This document shows, in pieces, positions 23,374 through 36,027 of a stretch of 64,000 bases of DNA (position 1 is the stretch's first letter; every line of letters begins with the position of its first letter). The stretch is from Eutypa lata (taxonomy: Eukaryota; Ascomycota; Sordariomycetes; Xylariales; Diatrypaceae). Location: the NCBI GenBank assembly GCA_022661535.1, contig JAKULF010000011.1, positions 806,001-870,000 of the forward strand, in the 5' to 3' direction. A program made the translations under genes and the position numbers. The notes beneath the pieces were generated by a model that was not told the origin of the DNA, did not search any database, and saw only the letters and a program-made list of their open reading frames with translations.

Positions 23374-23393
23374 GGCGGCGGCGGCGGCGGCGG
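23374..23393 (+). repeat. (GGC)n microsatellite
   Basis: Six to seven GGC units in non-coding sequence, in contrast with the AT-leaning surroundings. Confidence 0.85.
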
Positions 23394-25574
23394 TGCTACG
23401 GAGTTGCAAGTGCCCAACTGATATTAAGAAGTGGTTAGGCTCTCTAGCTTTAAGAAATAAGAAATAAGAAATAAGGTTGACCTGCCGTCCGACCTTTAAC
23501 CTTAGAGACGCAGAAACAAGAAATGGTTAACAGGTATAATAAGCCAACCTAGGTGTGGAATAGTTTAATGCATCGTAGGAGTCACATCAAGGTTACATAG
23601 CTCGCAGTAGTGGACATCTTCACATCTGGGATGGGCTGGGTACCTGGTGTAGAGTAAAACCCAACCCAAGAAGATTAGTGCGTATCTCGTGAAGCTTTCC
23701 TTCTGGAGGCATAGGTGATGGATGGCTTGATAGACCTCTTGGAACTATACGCAGCAAAAAGACGTGAAGTTCTAGAGTCAGTTTCTAACCATCTGCGGCG
23801 CCGGCTGCACCTTCGATGTCCAACCATTCCTCGATGATCTACGGTTTCGAATAAGAAGTCACGCCAGCATAGCGTGTGGCTGCAGCCATGCGATGATCAT
23901 CTGAACCATCGCTGTCCCCGCCAATTTAAGGCTAGACAGGTGGCGTTTGCATTGCTCTCCTCTTCATGACGTGGGCCATATCCGTCTCTACTCCTAGATC
24001 AGGCCATCAAGGGAAACATCTGAAACAGTTCGTCTGTGAGCTTTAGGGGAGGCCTTCTCCTAGGATTGGACAATAACTTGGCTCTGGAATTCTTTGATCC
24101 CTGCTTACCATGCTGTCGACCGCCTGGCTTGATAATGTATCGCTGGTGGAGTTATGCAGTGTTCGGCGGCCAGGCATATTTCTGCATTGTTATTCCGGAA
24201 GTCCGTCCGTTGTATTCCACTACCCAACCAACTCAAACTGCCGTGAATCCTGAGCATCGCAGGCACTACCATTCGCTACCCCAAATACAGGTGGGAGTCA
24301 CCGTCATGATCGAATAAACAGTCGATATGATTTGGGTATTAGTGGGCTCGAAGGTTGTAGTACCTAGGTACTGGGACAATCTAGAGCCTGCAGCTGCGGC
24401 CGAATCGGCGACGTTGGATCACTGAGACAGTCCTGGCCGTTTATATGCAATTCGCGTTTAGAGAGGACTGAGGCCTAACCGGGCGACTCGGATCCATGCT
24501 GATGCTTTCGGGTAGGTTTTGGCTGATAAAATTGGGTGGCGTCTCTGATATCTAATAAGGCCAAAAATCTCCTAGTCTTGAACATGGTGTTCTTGACTCA
24601 CATTCTAGACAAGCACTCTACGGATAGGCCCTTGCATCGAATGCCCAGGGCCAGGCGTTAGGCTATGGTGAGATATGAGGGGGTGTTACGATACTTGGGT
24701 TATTGACAGGCCGCAGATGACGAGGCCGAGTGCAGCGGAATATTTAAGGTGGAGGAGACGAGAACTAAGGTATATGGATGAGTCACCTCTGAAGAAATAC
24801 CTAAGATGCTTACCGAATAGTGTTAGGAGGCGATTTGGGGTCTATTGATACGGTGCCCATGATGCTCGTCAAGATCTTCACAATGTTATCGGTTATCTAC
24901 CGTCTGTTGCAGCTGCGAACATGATGCCGAGAAAACCGAGTAGCGTTACGAAGACATCCCCATTCAGTTTTCGAAGCGATGTTTATTGCTTAGAACATGA
25001 GTGGGCAACTATCGATGGTGACGCCACTAGGCTTACCTAACTTAGCAATGCCACCTCGATGTGAAGGTTCTTCAAATGAGCAGACTATCCTGCAACTTAG
25101 AAAGCATTCCTAGATGCTGATCCCGGATGCTGAATGGATACAATCCTTCCCTCCAAGGAGTATCCCAGACCTACGTGAGATCTATAGATTTTCAGGAGGC
25201 TGCAGGTCGACCTTCTCTTTGTGGACTTCCACTTTTAGTATGAAAAGTCCAAAAGTAGCCAACTCCAAACTAGATTCACCGGTTCGGCAAAACGTACATG
25301 CTAGCCCGTATCAGCGTGGTATAGGGATGCAAGCTTGCAGGACAAGAGAATTGATTAGTCGTTTTTGCTGCTCTTGCATCCACTGTAGACTCAGTCTGAA
25401 CATTGAGCTCCTCGTTTAGATAGACATGTTCTCTTAGAATGCTGTAGATGGACTTGAAGAGAACCCACGATTCAACCCCCTTTGCTCTGCAGTCGCGTGT
25501 GCAGGCATTGTTTGGGCTATCTACTGCAGGATGATGAACGGGGCCGAAACTCAATTTTACTCATAACTGCAGTA

Positions 25575-25594
25575 GAGTGAGTGAGTGAGTGAGT
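25575..25594 (+). repeat. (GAGT)5 microsatellite
   Basis: Five GAGT units in non-coding sequence. Confidence 0.9.
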
Positions 25595-28500
25595 GTCTGA
25601 TGACGACACTGATAGGTTCTTGAATAGGATTGGTTCTTGGATTGTTGACATTCACGTCTCTCATGTTGAAAATAGCAAAACGATCTTTCTTGTTTTTGGG
25701 GATGTGTAAACAACGGCCCTATGAACTCGGCCGTTAATTGGTCTTATGCCTTATGCAAGACGCAAAAAGCAGCCAGCAGGAGAAGAAGAAAAAATACATA
25801 CGATACATACCAAGGGATGCCGATGGCGCTGTTTCAGATATTCTCGATCAGGCAACTCCAATTTGATGGAGACGCTAAGGCCTACTTTGGAGGTCCAGCT
25901 CATGTCTTCCACAGGTCTTCTAACAAGCCAAGAGGAAGGTCCTGACGAATGGGAGGTAATCAGCCACAGAGCCACACCTCCGGTATAGTACTAGTGTACG
26001 TACTCTTTAGTACTATGTCATACCCGCATGTCAATGCCACCTTAGCAGCTGCTTAGCGTTTTCTATTAGTCCCGAGCGGGAAGTCCGATGAACTTCCAGC
26101 CTCTATAATTCGTCAATTTTAGCAAATAACTTAAAATCCTACCAACTATGGTAGTACTGCAATTCTATGTACTATGCAATATAGGATCCACTACCTACAT
26201 GGTATTTGGCAGTTATAGAACCTCCAGCTCTCCTTTCGTGCTGTGTGGCTTTCCAAATGCATCACGGTTCACTGGCTGGCTGACTGGGTGGAAGGGAAGT
26301 CCTGTAATGTGAAATTTAGGACTACCATTGCGCTCGAATCCAATGCGCCAAGACGCATTCATGTCTGATCTCCTATACCGACATAACAAGTGGGCATCGG
26401 CTTATGAGAACTGTTTCAATATTACATAAGTAAGTTAGCCAGAAATTACAACTTCCGCATGACCTCGGCTGGGGTTGAAGAGTCTGTGTATAGCAAGTAT
26501 AATATGTAGTTATTGCAGGTGGTATACCATTGCTATGTTGGTAGCGTCACCCCTTGTAATTAGACTATGTTAAGTTAGTATCATGTTTTTTACCCCTCAT
26601 GATATAGGGGAAGGTGCATCTATCTTGAAAACATCTTCACTTGTATGATTATCAGCTAGGAGCAACGGCAAGGCATGTTGACGCGTTGAAGCCGATATCG
26701 TAGCTATTGACCCATATGAGCGGGAACGCGTGACACGAAAATGTTCATAATGCGGTTAAGCCAAATCCTATTCGTGTTCGACTAGGTGCAGGAGTACATG
26801 CAGCATTCCTAGTCAAAAGTAGGCACACACTCGTATCGGCGTAGTACTTGGAAGATCTGGCCTAGCCCGGCCCGGCTCGTCTTGTGGCGTTGTGGTGTTG
26901 TGTCGATGACCTCGAAAGCTAGGGCAATGTTGTTGGCCTGCGGTCGAGTAAGTCAGGCCAGGTTTCCCTACACCCTCCGGAAGATGGAGGATGGGGTGGA
27001 ATATGTCGGTGCTTAACATGCTGCTGATATCTCTGCTTATCACATCCACGAACATGTTATTGAAATAGGAAGGTTGACAAATATTGACAGAGGGAGGCGT
27101 TGGTTAACTAATGCCCGGATGGTGAGCCTCAATTCAAATGTGCCTGCGCGCGCGTGTGTTATGAGAGCCGTTGACTAGTATGTGGCTGGAAAACTCTCTG
27201 AGACTTGTTTCAGTTCCTATAGACAAAATAGCACCCACATAGGGAATAAATCCCCCACAATCCGCCCTGACCAAGAAGGTTAGGGAGCTACCTAGGGAAC
27301 TACCCGAATGGCTTATATCTCTCAGTATATGGAGACACGACGTGACTGGCTAAGAAAGCCCCATCTGAAGAAACATTTCGAGCCCTATGGCCGACACAGG
27401 CAGGAAGGGTTTCGTGAGAGTAGGTAATAACTGTATGTAATATATACCCTGCCTCCCAAAGAATTCCCCGGCAGCCATGTCAGATGAGCAGTCATTTCTT
27501 TGAAACGATTTGCCAATCTCGCAGAATTGTTCGTGGCCAGAACATGGGGTCGAGCCCGGGGTTGAGCTTAATGGACGTTAAACTTTGCGAAGCTTTTTGA
27601 AGAAAAAAATGTCATGTACAGCATAGTCGGCCACTGATAATCGCCGCCAAGACTTCTGGTGTTTTACGATGAACAAGGTTCGAATGCACTCATTGCAACC
27701 CTGGCTAATCCATATGCAATACCTTGCAGGTGCTAGGCAGATCCCAGTTTGCCTTAGGAGGGGTCAAGATGTTGGGATGTGGATTGACTAGTAGGACCCG
27801 ATAACTACCTCTAATGACATGACTAATGATAGCAAACTGAAAAGTTAGAGAGACATCATCATTAATCATTATCATACATATTGAGTGTTTGCCTGTCCGG
27901 CATATACCTGCTAACTAGAGGCTCGTGTAAGGACAGGGAGTTACAAGCTGAAAACCATATTCGGCATACGCAACTCCCGAGAGGCTTAGGCAACGAAATC
28001 GGGACGAGCGGGATCAAATCATCGGTAAAGGTTGTCAAGAGACATTGTGACATTGGACTATTTGTCAGTCGCATGTTATGTTTTATATATCATGACATCT
28101 TGCGTAGAAACCTCAACTTGGCGTTGCACAAAACGACACTGAAAACATGTTAACAAACCACAGAGTTAATGCTTTATTATATATTGTGTATTGCACATAA
28201 CAACTACTTATGTAGTTATGCTGTTATTGCTACATATTCGACTTAAGTCATAAAATTCGCAATATAACGAAAAGTCCTGCGTGCCCCTCTTCAACCCCTC
28301 CTCATAATAAACTGATAAACCCCTCCTTCAAAACAATCGACATCGCGTCGCCTTGTGCTTCCATGAAGATCCTGTCTCCGATGATGTCTCTCTTCCCTGT
28401 CCTGATCCTCAAATAGCAACCCCAATTTTAAGATCCGATACCCTGTCACAAGACATTATGGATGGAAGCTGCTGGGATTCCCGCACTTACTAGACTAAGT

Positions 28501-29362
28501 AAGTTCAGAAGGTGTTGAGCTGTCACTTAATGAGGAAATCTCGTCGTCCTTAGCTTCATGTAGTTAAAACGGCCGCCAAGTAAAATAACTTCAATCTATA
28601 TATAAAGGCCGGGATATTACCGCAGCGGTCCTTTCATTCGATAGCCTTATTGGGAACCCTAGTCCTCTCTAATTAAGATGTTGCTATTAACGTTGATCAA
28701 GAGTTCCCAAACATAGAGGATCGACTTGCCCACTTGAGCCTTATAGGCCTGATATTTCCGCGCTGCGTTCAATTTTAGGACTCAGTTATAAATTCGAAAC
28801 GTCGCCATTGCAGCCCGGGTAGGTAAACATGCCGATTCGGTCCCGAGTTGGTTAAGCTTTCTTTTTAGTTCGATCGGCCGGCAAAGAGACCGGAGAAAGT
28901 AAGCAAACCCTTAACCAATATGTTAATTCTTGATATCACTATTTCTTCTTATCATATCTACATAGGTTTCACAACTTTAACCATATTGCGATATTCTTTA
29001 ATGCATAGCTAGGCCTATATAGATCGACTATTTCTATAGCTTTCGACTCGCGGAAGTATACGTACCTACATACGTACTTAGGTAGTTATGTACATATGTA
29101 CATATAACTGTGCAAGTTGTAGAAGAGAGACATATCTCGTATCTCGATATTTGGTAGATCAGCTTGTAACAGCCTTTGAGTTCTTGGCTACATAACATGA
29201 TTGATTAGAGTGCGTCGATTCCAAGTATATGGCAAATATGTATGCATGTACGAATATATGCACATAGCTATAAATAATAGGCACGGGTCATCCAGACGGT
29301 AAGATGTATGTAGGTGGTTACATGTACTCAATGGTTCTTTGCAAGGTGGTGTATGGGTATAT

Positions 29363-29420
29363 CATGTATGTATGTACATATGTACCCATGTATGTATGTA
29401 CATATGTACCCATGTATGTG
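29363..29420 (+). repeat. 24-bp tandem repeat, 2.4 copies
   Basis: The unit CATGTATGTATGTACATATGTACC occurs exactly twice (29363-29386, 29387-29410) and then starts a third copy. It contains a GTACATATGTAC palindrome and lies in a tract dominated by GTAC/ATGT tetranucleotides. Confidence 0.85.
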
Positions 29421-31456
29421 TGGCTTAGTTGATGAATTTTACGTTAAGAAAGGTAAGGCCTTCCATGGTTGTAACAGGCTCCACCGGGAAGTAACTACCT
29501 AGGTACATACATAGTAATACAAGCACTTACTGTGTCATGTACCTCTCAAGGTCTCAAACTCGTGGCCAACGGTCGAATGCAGCAACTTGGACTTAAACCG
29601 ACCTATCAGCGTGTGCATGCATATAATCGAAGTACAAGCGCTTGGGTTGCTTTTCGCCGGGACTCCCACAACTCTAAGTACAATGTAGATATATGCACTG
29701 CACCGACTAATAACTTTACGCATAGATTCCTAGGTAGGTACATAACTTCAACTTGAACAACTGCAACCACCAATGCAACGCTTGCTGCATATCATCTGTT
29801 ATAACTGCATACAACATAACAGAGACAGTCTGGTCGTCCACCATGGCTACTATCATCATCACTGCTGCCAACTACATATATAGTGCGTACGTACATAGAA
29901 GTACGAAGTATAGACACACACAGACACACAGACACACATAGGCATGCAAAAGCACAAAAGCTTCTATGCATGAATGAATGCAACTCTCTCGCCCCATTTC
30001 TCTTTTCAACAAGTACCTAGTTACGTAGTTAGAGGGGATCCGAAATTGGGCTTGGCTTGCTGCTCCGAGCAGACGACTGAGCCACATGCCACTGATACTC
30101 TACTATACCTACGTACAATACAATATAATACTCAATACCTAGAACCATGCAATACATACAAATACAATACGACATAGCTACAACCTAAAGAAGAATAACA
30201 TCTACCCTAGTCGTCAGCTACTATCTCACTGTACATACTATTCTCCGTGCTGAATTATCCACGCAAGTTATTATCAAGTAAGTATGTATATGTAAAATAC
30301 TATGTACATACGGTATAATACATACATAGGTATGTAGGTAGTCACTGTAAACCGGCCAATTTCAGCTTACGCATTACCCATTACAAGTAATAATTCCGGG
30401 TCCCGGAAGACAGATGACCAGCAGTGGTTACTGACACGGCCCTGATTCTGGCCTTTCTCCGTCGTTTACCCAGGACGGCTATCGCCGAGTTTCTGATGTT
30501 TATACTTCCCTGGCCTTAGAGAGAATGGATGGATGTGAGAGAAAGACAACTCGTCAGTTACGTATTAAGATAACCCAAATTGCCCGTCTTATGGCGCTTA
30601 CCTCCCCATCGCATCCCATCTTATTCCATCCTACATATGTACATACATACATACCTAGATAGTTATTCCAGAAATCCCAGAACGCAGAGCTAAGAGCTAG
30701 AGCTAGGGCTACGGGCTACGGGCTGCGGGTTGCTGCTACAAGCTGCTACTAGGCTAGGGATGGGATATCTTCACCTTCTCTAGCCGTCCCACACACAAGT
30801 CCAAGTCTATTCGTCAGCTTTCCCTCGAACCTCCTGCTTGTGGTTTTCCAGACCCCACAAAGCGCCATTCCGTCGAACACTTGAAGCGCTCTGGCAGTTC
30901 TCCCTTTCGAGTAGCCTCTTCTTTAGTACTACATACTTACTACTGTAGTAGAGTATTTCCACACCCCCACATTCGTTGATTCGTCCATTCATTTCTTACA
31001 CGCCTCCTTGATCTTTCCCATGCGCATCGAGGGATCGACCCTGCATAACCACAGTCGGCCCCGGCCTGTGCGTCGACTCTCTGCGCCCCACACAGCTTTC
31101 GAGACTTCGAAACTTTTTAAGCAATGACAGAAGGGGCCTGCGAAAAACAAAGACTGCCTATACCACGCCATCTCACTGGCCGGCCCGGGCACTCAGCTTG
31201 TAAATGAAAACAAACCCTTGAACCCTGATACAGATACTAGAAAGCAAGACAAGGACTAGGCCACTTTCGTCCCTTCCTCGAACAGCTTAATCACAGCCTT
31301 GTCATGGCGGTGGGGTGAAAGGAAACTTCCCCTCCCATCTCCTTCTTCTCCCTACCCGCCTTATTACTTGCTGGCTAGCTCTTGAGCCGCTCTCCTGGCC
31401 TTGTGTGTATCTCGACGGAGATTGGTCGTTAGGCATCCTCTGTCCTATAGTCACTT

Positions 31457-31499
31457 ACTACTACTGCTGCTGCTGCTGCTGCTTCTTCTTCTTCTTCTT
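31457..31499 (+). repeat. (CTA)(CTG)n(CTT)n compound trinucleotide run
   Basis: About three CTA/CTG, four CTG and six CTT units. It probably lies in the pyrimidine-rich leader of the gene starting at 32353. Confidence 0.85.
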
Positions 31500-32352
31500 G
31501 ACTATCTTTCTGAGTCTTTACTCATCTTTTCTGAGGCCACCGTATCCATGTCCACCCGTTTCAAGAACGCTTACTTAACCTGTCTGTCTTAAGCCACAAT
31601 CTCTTGCAGGGAATGCCTCCCGTTTTCTGTTCTAATCGATCACATCTTTTCGGTCAACGCGAACGTAGCCCAATTCCTTGAACTGTTTCCTAGTAGCTTT
31701 TGAGTCGTCCATCTATTCCTCTCAAGCTGATCGTCTTCTTGCACTCCTTGCTTCCAAGCTCCTCTCCCGTGTGCTGAGTTCTCAGTGGGTTAAGCCAGAC
31801 GTTCCATTAGCTCCACATATAGAACGCCCTTCACTTCCTTTCCGTTTCGGGCATTACCAAAAACGGTCAGAACTAGTCAGTAGAGACTGTTCTCTATTAT
31901 AAGCTGCCATCCAATTCGAGGAAGTCTTCCCGCTTGTTTAGTCACCGAGGCGTCTAGGCTGAGTACCGTCCCTACCCTGACCATCGACCACCACAAGTGC
32001 CAGGGTTCCCTCAACTACTTTCCGCACTGCGGCTTGCCAGTTTGGAGGTTCCAAACTGATCTGATCGACTCCTACCACCGTTATCATTTACTTTAAACCA
32101 TACCCTTTCCTGAAATTTCCTGTATGCATCTGGCAGCGATCATCAGATGAGGTCGGGCTTGGTGATCCCAAAGTGTCATAAGTCCCGAATGCTTCCTCTT
32201 CCCATTCCACTAAGCTGGCCGTCCTCACCAGCTTACTTATGCCAAGGTTATTACCACCCTTTCTCAAGTATATTGTGTTTATACCACCCGTTTCCCCCCT
32301 CTTTGAACCCCGAGTAGTCCCAGATGTTTCTGCCTAGCTCCTCCGAATCCCC

Positions 32353-33804
32353 ATGTTCGAGATGATGCTCACTATCAAGCAGCCAGTCCACTACGGCTAT
32401 CGGACCGTCCATGAACTGCCGACACCGCCCCGATCCTCACCCCCTGTGGTCGCACAGGACTTTATCCAGAAGCCGCTCTCAGCTTCTTCACAGAAACACA
32501 GTCCATCGGCCCAGCCCATGACGGCGCCTCACCGTGGCCTGCCCTTACCGGCGGCCATAACATTACCGCAACCTCCGCCAGCACCCAGTCAAGCTCACCA
32601 GCCAGCTCCAGGACCATCTCTGCACTCACAAGCGCCACCAGGTCCGTCCGCCCACGGCCAGACGCTCGGCGCACTGCCTGCTCCGCCTCCATGGCAAGGG
32701 TCGGATGATTCCATGAAGACTTGGCTTATAGCCAAGACAGAGGAGGAGAAGAGGAGGCAGGAAGAGGAGAAGACGCGCCAGGAAAGTTTGCGGTTGGAAC
32801 AAAGGAAGATTGAGCATGACATGCTTCGAACTTCTCTAGACAGGGGCATCCCGCCGCCAATGATTCCCGTCGTGTTTGCCGGGATGGGTGGTGGAACGCT
32901 CCCCCAGGCGGCGCTGGAGTTTGCACAACAGTATCTGATGCCACACCAAGCACATCAAATATTGCCGGCGCAAGGACCCGTATCACCAGAACATCGGAGA
33001 GACTCGCAACAATATGGAGGCTTTTCGGGTTCGGTGGGTGTACCATCAACGCCGGGATCCGGGCCAGCTGGCCAAGCGGGCTTTCTGCCCTATCAGGGAC
33101 CCAGCTCACCGACAAGACCCAGAGCACATACGTTAGGCCCGGCAAGCTCAGTCGGAAGACAGCTGGAGGGTTCCAGTCTTCCCCGACTTCGTACGAGTGA
33201 CATGCCGGCTGGACCGTCAGCAACTCCCTCATACCCGGCGCACGTGCTTGGGCCCCAGCAGCAGCAGCCACCAGCGCAGCAACAAGAACAATCCCCTTCG
33301 ATTTACTTCCACCATTGGACACCACCAACCTCGCAAGCAAGCTCTAATCAACCCGGTACGCCATCTGGTTCGTCCAAGTCTAAAACAAGCAAGTGAACAG
33401 CAATGTAGCTAATAGTGCGCCCCAACTTAGTAGACTCGCCTCGAAAACGAAAAGCAACAGGCCCCCAAACAGCTGCACCTGCACCATCAACACAAGCACG
33501 AACTAGGTCACCACCGTTTAGCCATCAAGGCGGCTCATCTACACTGTCAAATCCACCACCCGGCCGACGGCGAGGTCATTCGCGACAAAGAAGCGATATT
33601 TCATCTTACAGGCCAACAGTCCGAGGCCGAGGCGAGGGATTTGGGCCTTATCGTGGACCATCGCCAGGGTTTGGTTCTCGCGAAGGAATAGCAGCCGAAT
33701 CATCACAGTCTATGCAACAACCTCGAAGTAGTGCTCATTCAGTATCATCTCTGCTGTCCGAGCAGCCATCATCGCCAAGGTTCGCATCGGAAATGAGATC
33801 GCAC

Positions 33805-33840
<36 letters not shown>

Positions 33841-33933
33841 AGGGAAAGCGAGCGACGAGATTCGCCTGGGCAGGGTGGTAGTGACGAAAAATCTCGAGGT
33901 GGAGCCCCTGGACCAACAACAGCGCGCGAATGA
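32353..33933 (+). CDS. Conserved-looking Pro/Gln-rich coiled-coil protein of unknown function
   Basis: Modelled as two exons, 32353-33355 and 33431-33933 (75-bp intron, GTACGC donor, GCTAATA branch, CTTAG acceptor), giving 501 residues. The N-terminal 110 residues are Pro/Ser/His-rich. Residues 121-196 form a charged coiled coil (TEEEKRRQEEEKTRQESLRL onward), then SLDRGIPPPMIPVVFAGMGG and an Ala/Gln helix. This core resembles one I believe is conserved in filamentous ascomycetes but cannot name. The rest is low-complexity, with Arg/Gly-rich (RGRGEGFGPYRG) and Ser-rich parts and a 12-Gln tract at 460-471. The composition suggests a nuclear or condensate-forming regulator; this is inference. 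The donor is not the strongest nearby GT, but it is the only one I found that keeps frame. A long pyrimidine-rich leader with a short upstream AUG frame (31304-31318) precedes it. Confidence 0.7.
33805..33840 (+). repeat. CAG/CAA tract encoding 12 glutamines
   Basis: Thirty-six bases of CAG with CAA at each end, inside the second exon of the coiled-coil protein gene. Length is likely to vary between strains. Confidence 0.95.
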
Positions 33934-36003
33934 AATGAGATGATTTAAAGCGGCAATTCCCCTCACGAGCTATCACGTTTCTAGCATAGAGACCCCTGGA
34001 CACGAACAAGAACGAATGAGCCATTGCATTCCCGCGAAACGAACACGTATGAATTTAATATCATGAAAATTATGAAGTCTTTCGATTTCTTCTATCATTG
34101 ATCAATGCATCGGACGACTAGATCTAACAGGCTCCCGACCGATGGAGACAACTCGTTCGGACAGATCTCTCGACAGCTTCAATCCACAGTATGAGCTAAC
34201 TTGGAAATACGACTATGTCTTCAACACCGATCTTTGTTCAGAATATCTGAGGAGAAGCAGGAAAGGGGCCCGGAAACGAACACAGCCTAACTTCGTTGAT
34301 CGGATTAGGCGCCTACTGCCCTTCAATTCACTGTGTCTACTTATATAACATGTATCAACTTAACGGAAGTTCATCTGCATACAGTACGGAAACATATTTT
34401 TTATATATCATGATGATGGGTTAAAAAAAGAAAATTAGCATCTCCCGGACAACGGTTGGATAAAAGACGGGGAAAGGAGTTCTTGGGCAATGTATGGTTG
34501 GGACCTGTTATTTTTACTTGTTTGTCATCGTCACCAGACGACAGAATTGGAAGAAGGGCTGAAGAAAGGACATTTACTGTACATTATTATGCCTTCCCCC
34601 TATTACTATTACTGAGAGAATAAATGGACGGTCTGTCTATACATGGACATGTTTGCACGCATGTTTGTATATTCGCTCGGTGTTTATTGCTTTCTCTGAT
34701 CGCCCCGTGTTTCATCCCCTTTCATCGTCATTCTGTACTACGGCTAACAAAAGATAGCATGCACAGCATAAAAATTCCTTTCGGTGTTCGACATCCATCC
34801 ACTCTACTACTAGCACAACTGGTCCAGTCCGGTGGTTCTGAAACATATTATTTTCCTAGTGCATTCAAGTAGCGACGCACACTCGCTCTAGCTAGGAAGA
34901 ATTATGCCCGCCTGCCCTTGTCTGTCTATCTAGGTATCTGTATGAATGCATGGATGCACGTATACATGCGTTACACAAAGACGCGGGCGTCTAAACCAAA
35001 TGAACGATCTACGTTGGGAGAGAGAGGGAAAAAACAGCTACGCCCCGATTCGACGGATTCGGATTGGAGGTACTTAACTACTCAACTACCTACACCTGAT
35101 TCTCGGGGAAAATTTTATATTGAATAAAATGGCGATCGTTTCGTTCGTTACCTATCTTAAAACCCAGTGTTACAACCACAAGAGAGAGCTCCGCCCGTGT
35201 ACAACGTCCGGTTCGGTCACTGGGCCCGGATCTCCGCCCCGCGGGCTCGAGAAGAAAAGAAGGAGGGAAAATAACTCTTTCCCACCTTATCTTTCTTGTA
35301 CATATGGTACATATTTTAGTTACACCCCTATCCCTGTTTGTTCCCCTTCCTTTTTGGAAAATATCTCTCTCAATTTATTTAACTGTATCCCCCCCTTCCA
35401 CAAAAGAGAGAGAGAAAGGCGTACGTGTGCGCGATGGCCGCGTTAAGCGGCCGCGCGGCAGTGTAGGGGGAACCAGACCCACCGTAGCTTTGGGAACCTC
35501 TGTCTTTTGTGATTCGTCCTGCTTCCGCCGCCGACCCGAGGACGTCCCAGTTAGGACATGTTTAATATGCCGGTTGTTTTATACGGTGGCAACGTAAGGC
35601 TGCTGCTGCTGCTGCGAACCTAAACCCCCATCCTACCTACCCCCCACGGATCATGACGCGGAAAATAAAAGACAAACGCAGCGTGTTCTTAGGCTACGCT
35701 ACTCTTGTGCTACATACATTCCAATCCATGGTAGGTATCTAACGATTAGTCAAAAGATGTTGATGTCACCCTCCTTGGCCTTAAATGCTGCTACTTATAT
35801 GTGCATGTAGGTAGGACAAGCTCCGTCGCCGAGACATATTTAGTCCATACATATGTAGCAATCTATCTATCGTCTGTCTGTCTGTCTCGTATATGCGGCT
35901 CAATACAACGCTACCTACGTGAAGTAAACGCCGAACATCAATAGCTAGCTATGTATGTATGTAGTGATCAAGCTAGCTGGAGGTTACCGTGCCATACCGC
36001 TTT

Positions 36004-36027
36004 TACCTACCTACCTACCTACCTACC
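36004..36027 (+). repeat. (TACC)6 microsatellite
   Basis: Six TACC units; the same tetranucleotide, or its complement GGTA, recurs in most intergenic regions of this window. Confidence 0.9.

Larger units (their letters stand above)
17207..32352. other. 15-kb region without recognisable genes
   Basis: I find no gene family on either strand. Open frames here are at most 124 codons (19993-20367), or composed of simple sequence (29314-29502), and none has a motif. 17.2-20 kb is AT-leaning. 20.7-22.9 kb is GC-richer, with hairpins and (CG)n(AG)n. 23.6-26 kb looks like degraded coding sequence, but in no consistent frame. 28.9-30.7 kb is full of TACC/GTAC/ATGT tetranucleotides. 31.2-32.35 kb is pyrimidine-rich and is probably the long leader or promoter of the next gene. 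Relic transposons are plausible but not demonstrable by eye. Confidence 0.5.

Noticed and set aside
25276..25988. Open frames of 74-101 codons around 25.3-26.0 kb
   Set aside because: Considered as exons of a decayed transcription factor, but no frame is consistent and no motif is recognisable.
29314..29502. 62-codon frame with an eight-residue repeat
   Set aside because: The repeat simply reflects the 24-bp tandem DNA unit; no sign of a gene.
32726..33340. 204-codon minus-strand frame
   Set aside because: Antisense of the coiled-coil protein gene; composition mirrors the sense codons.
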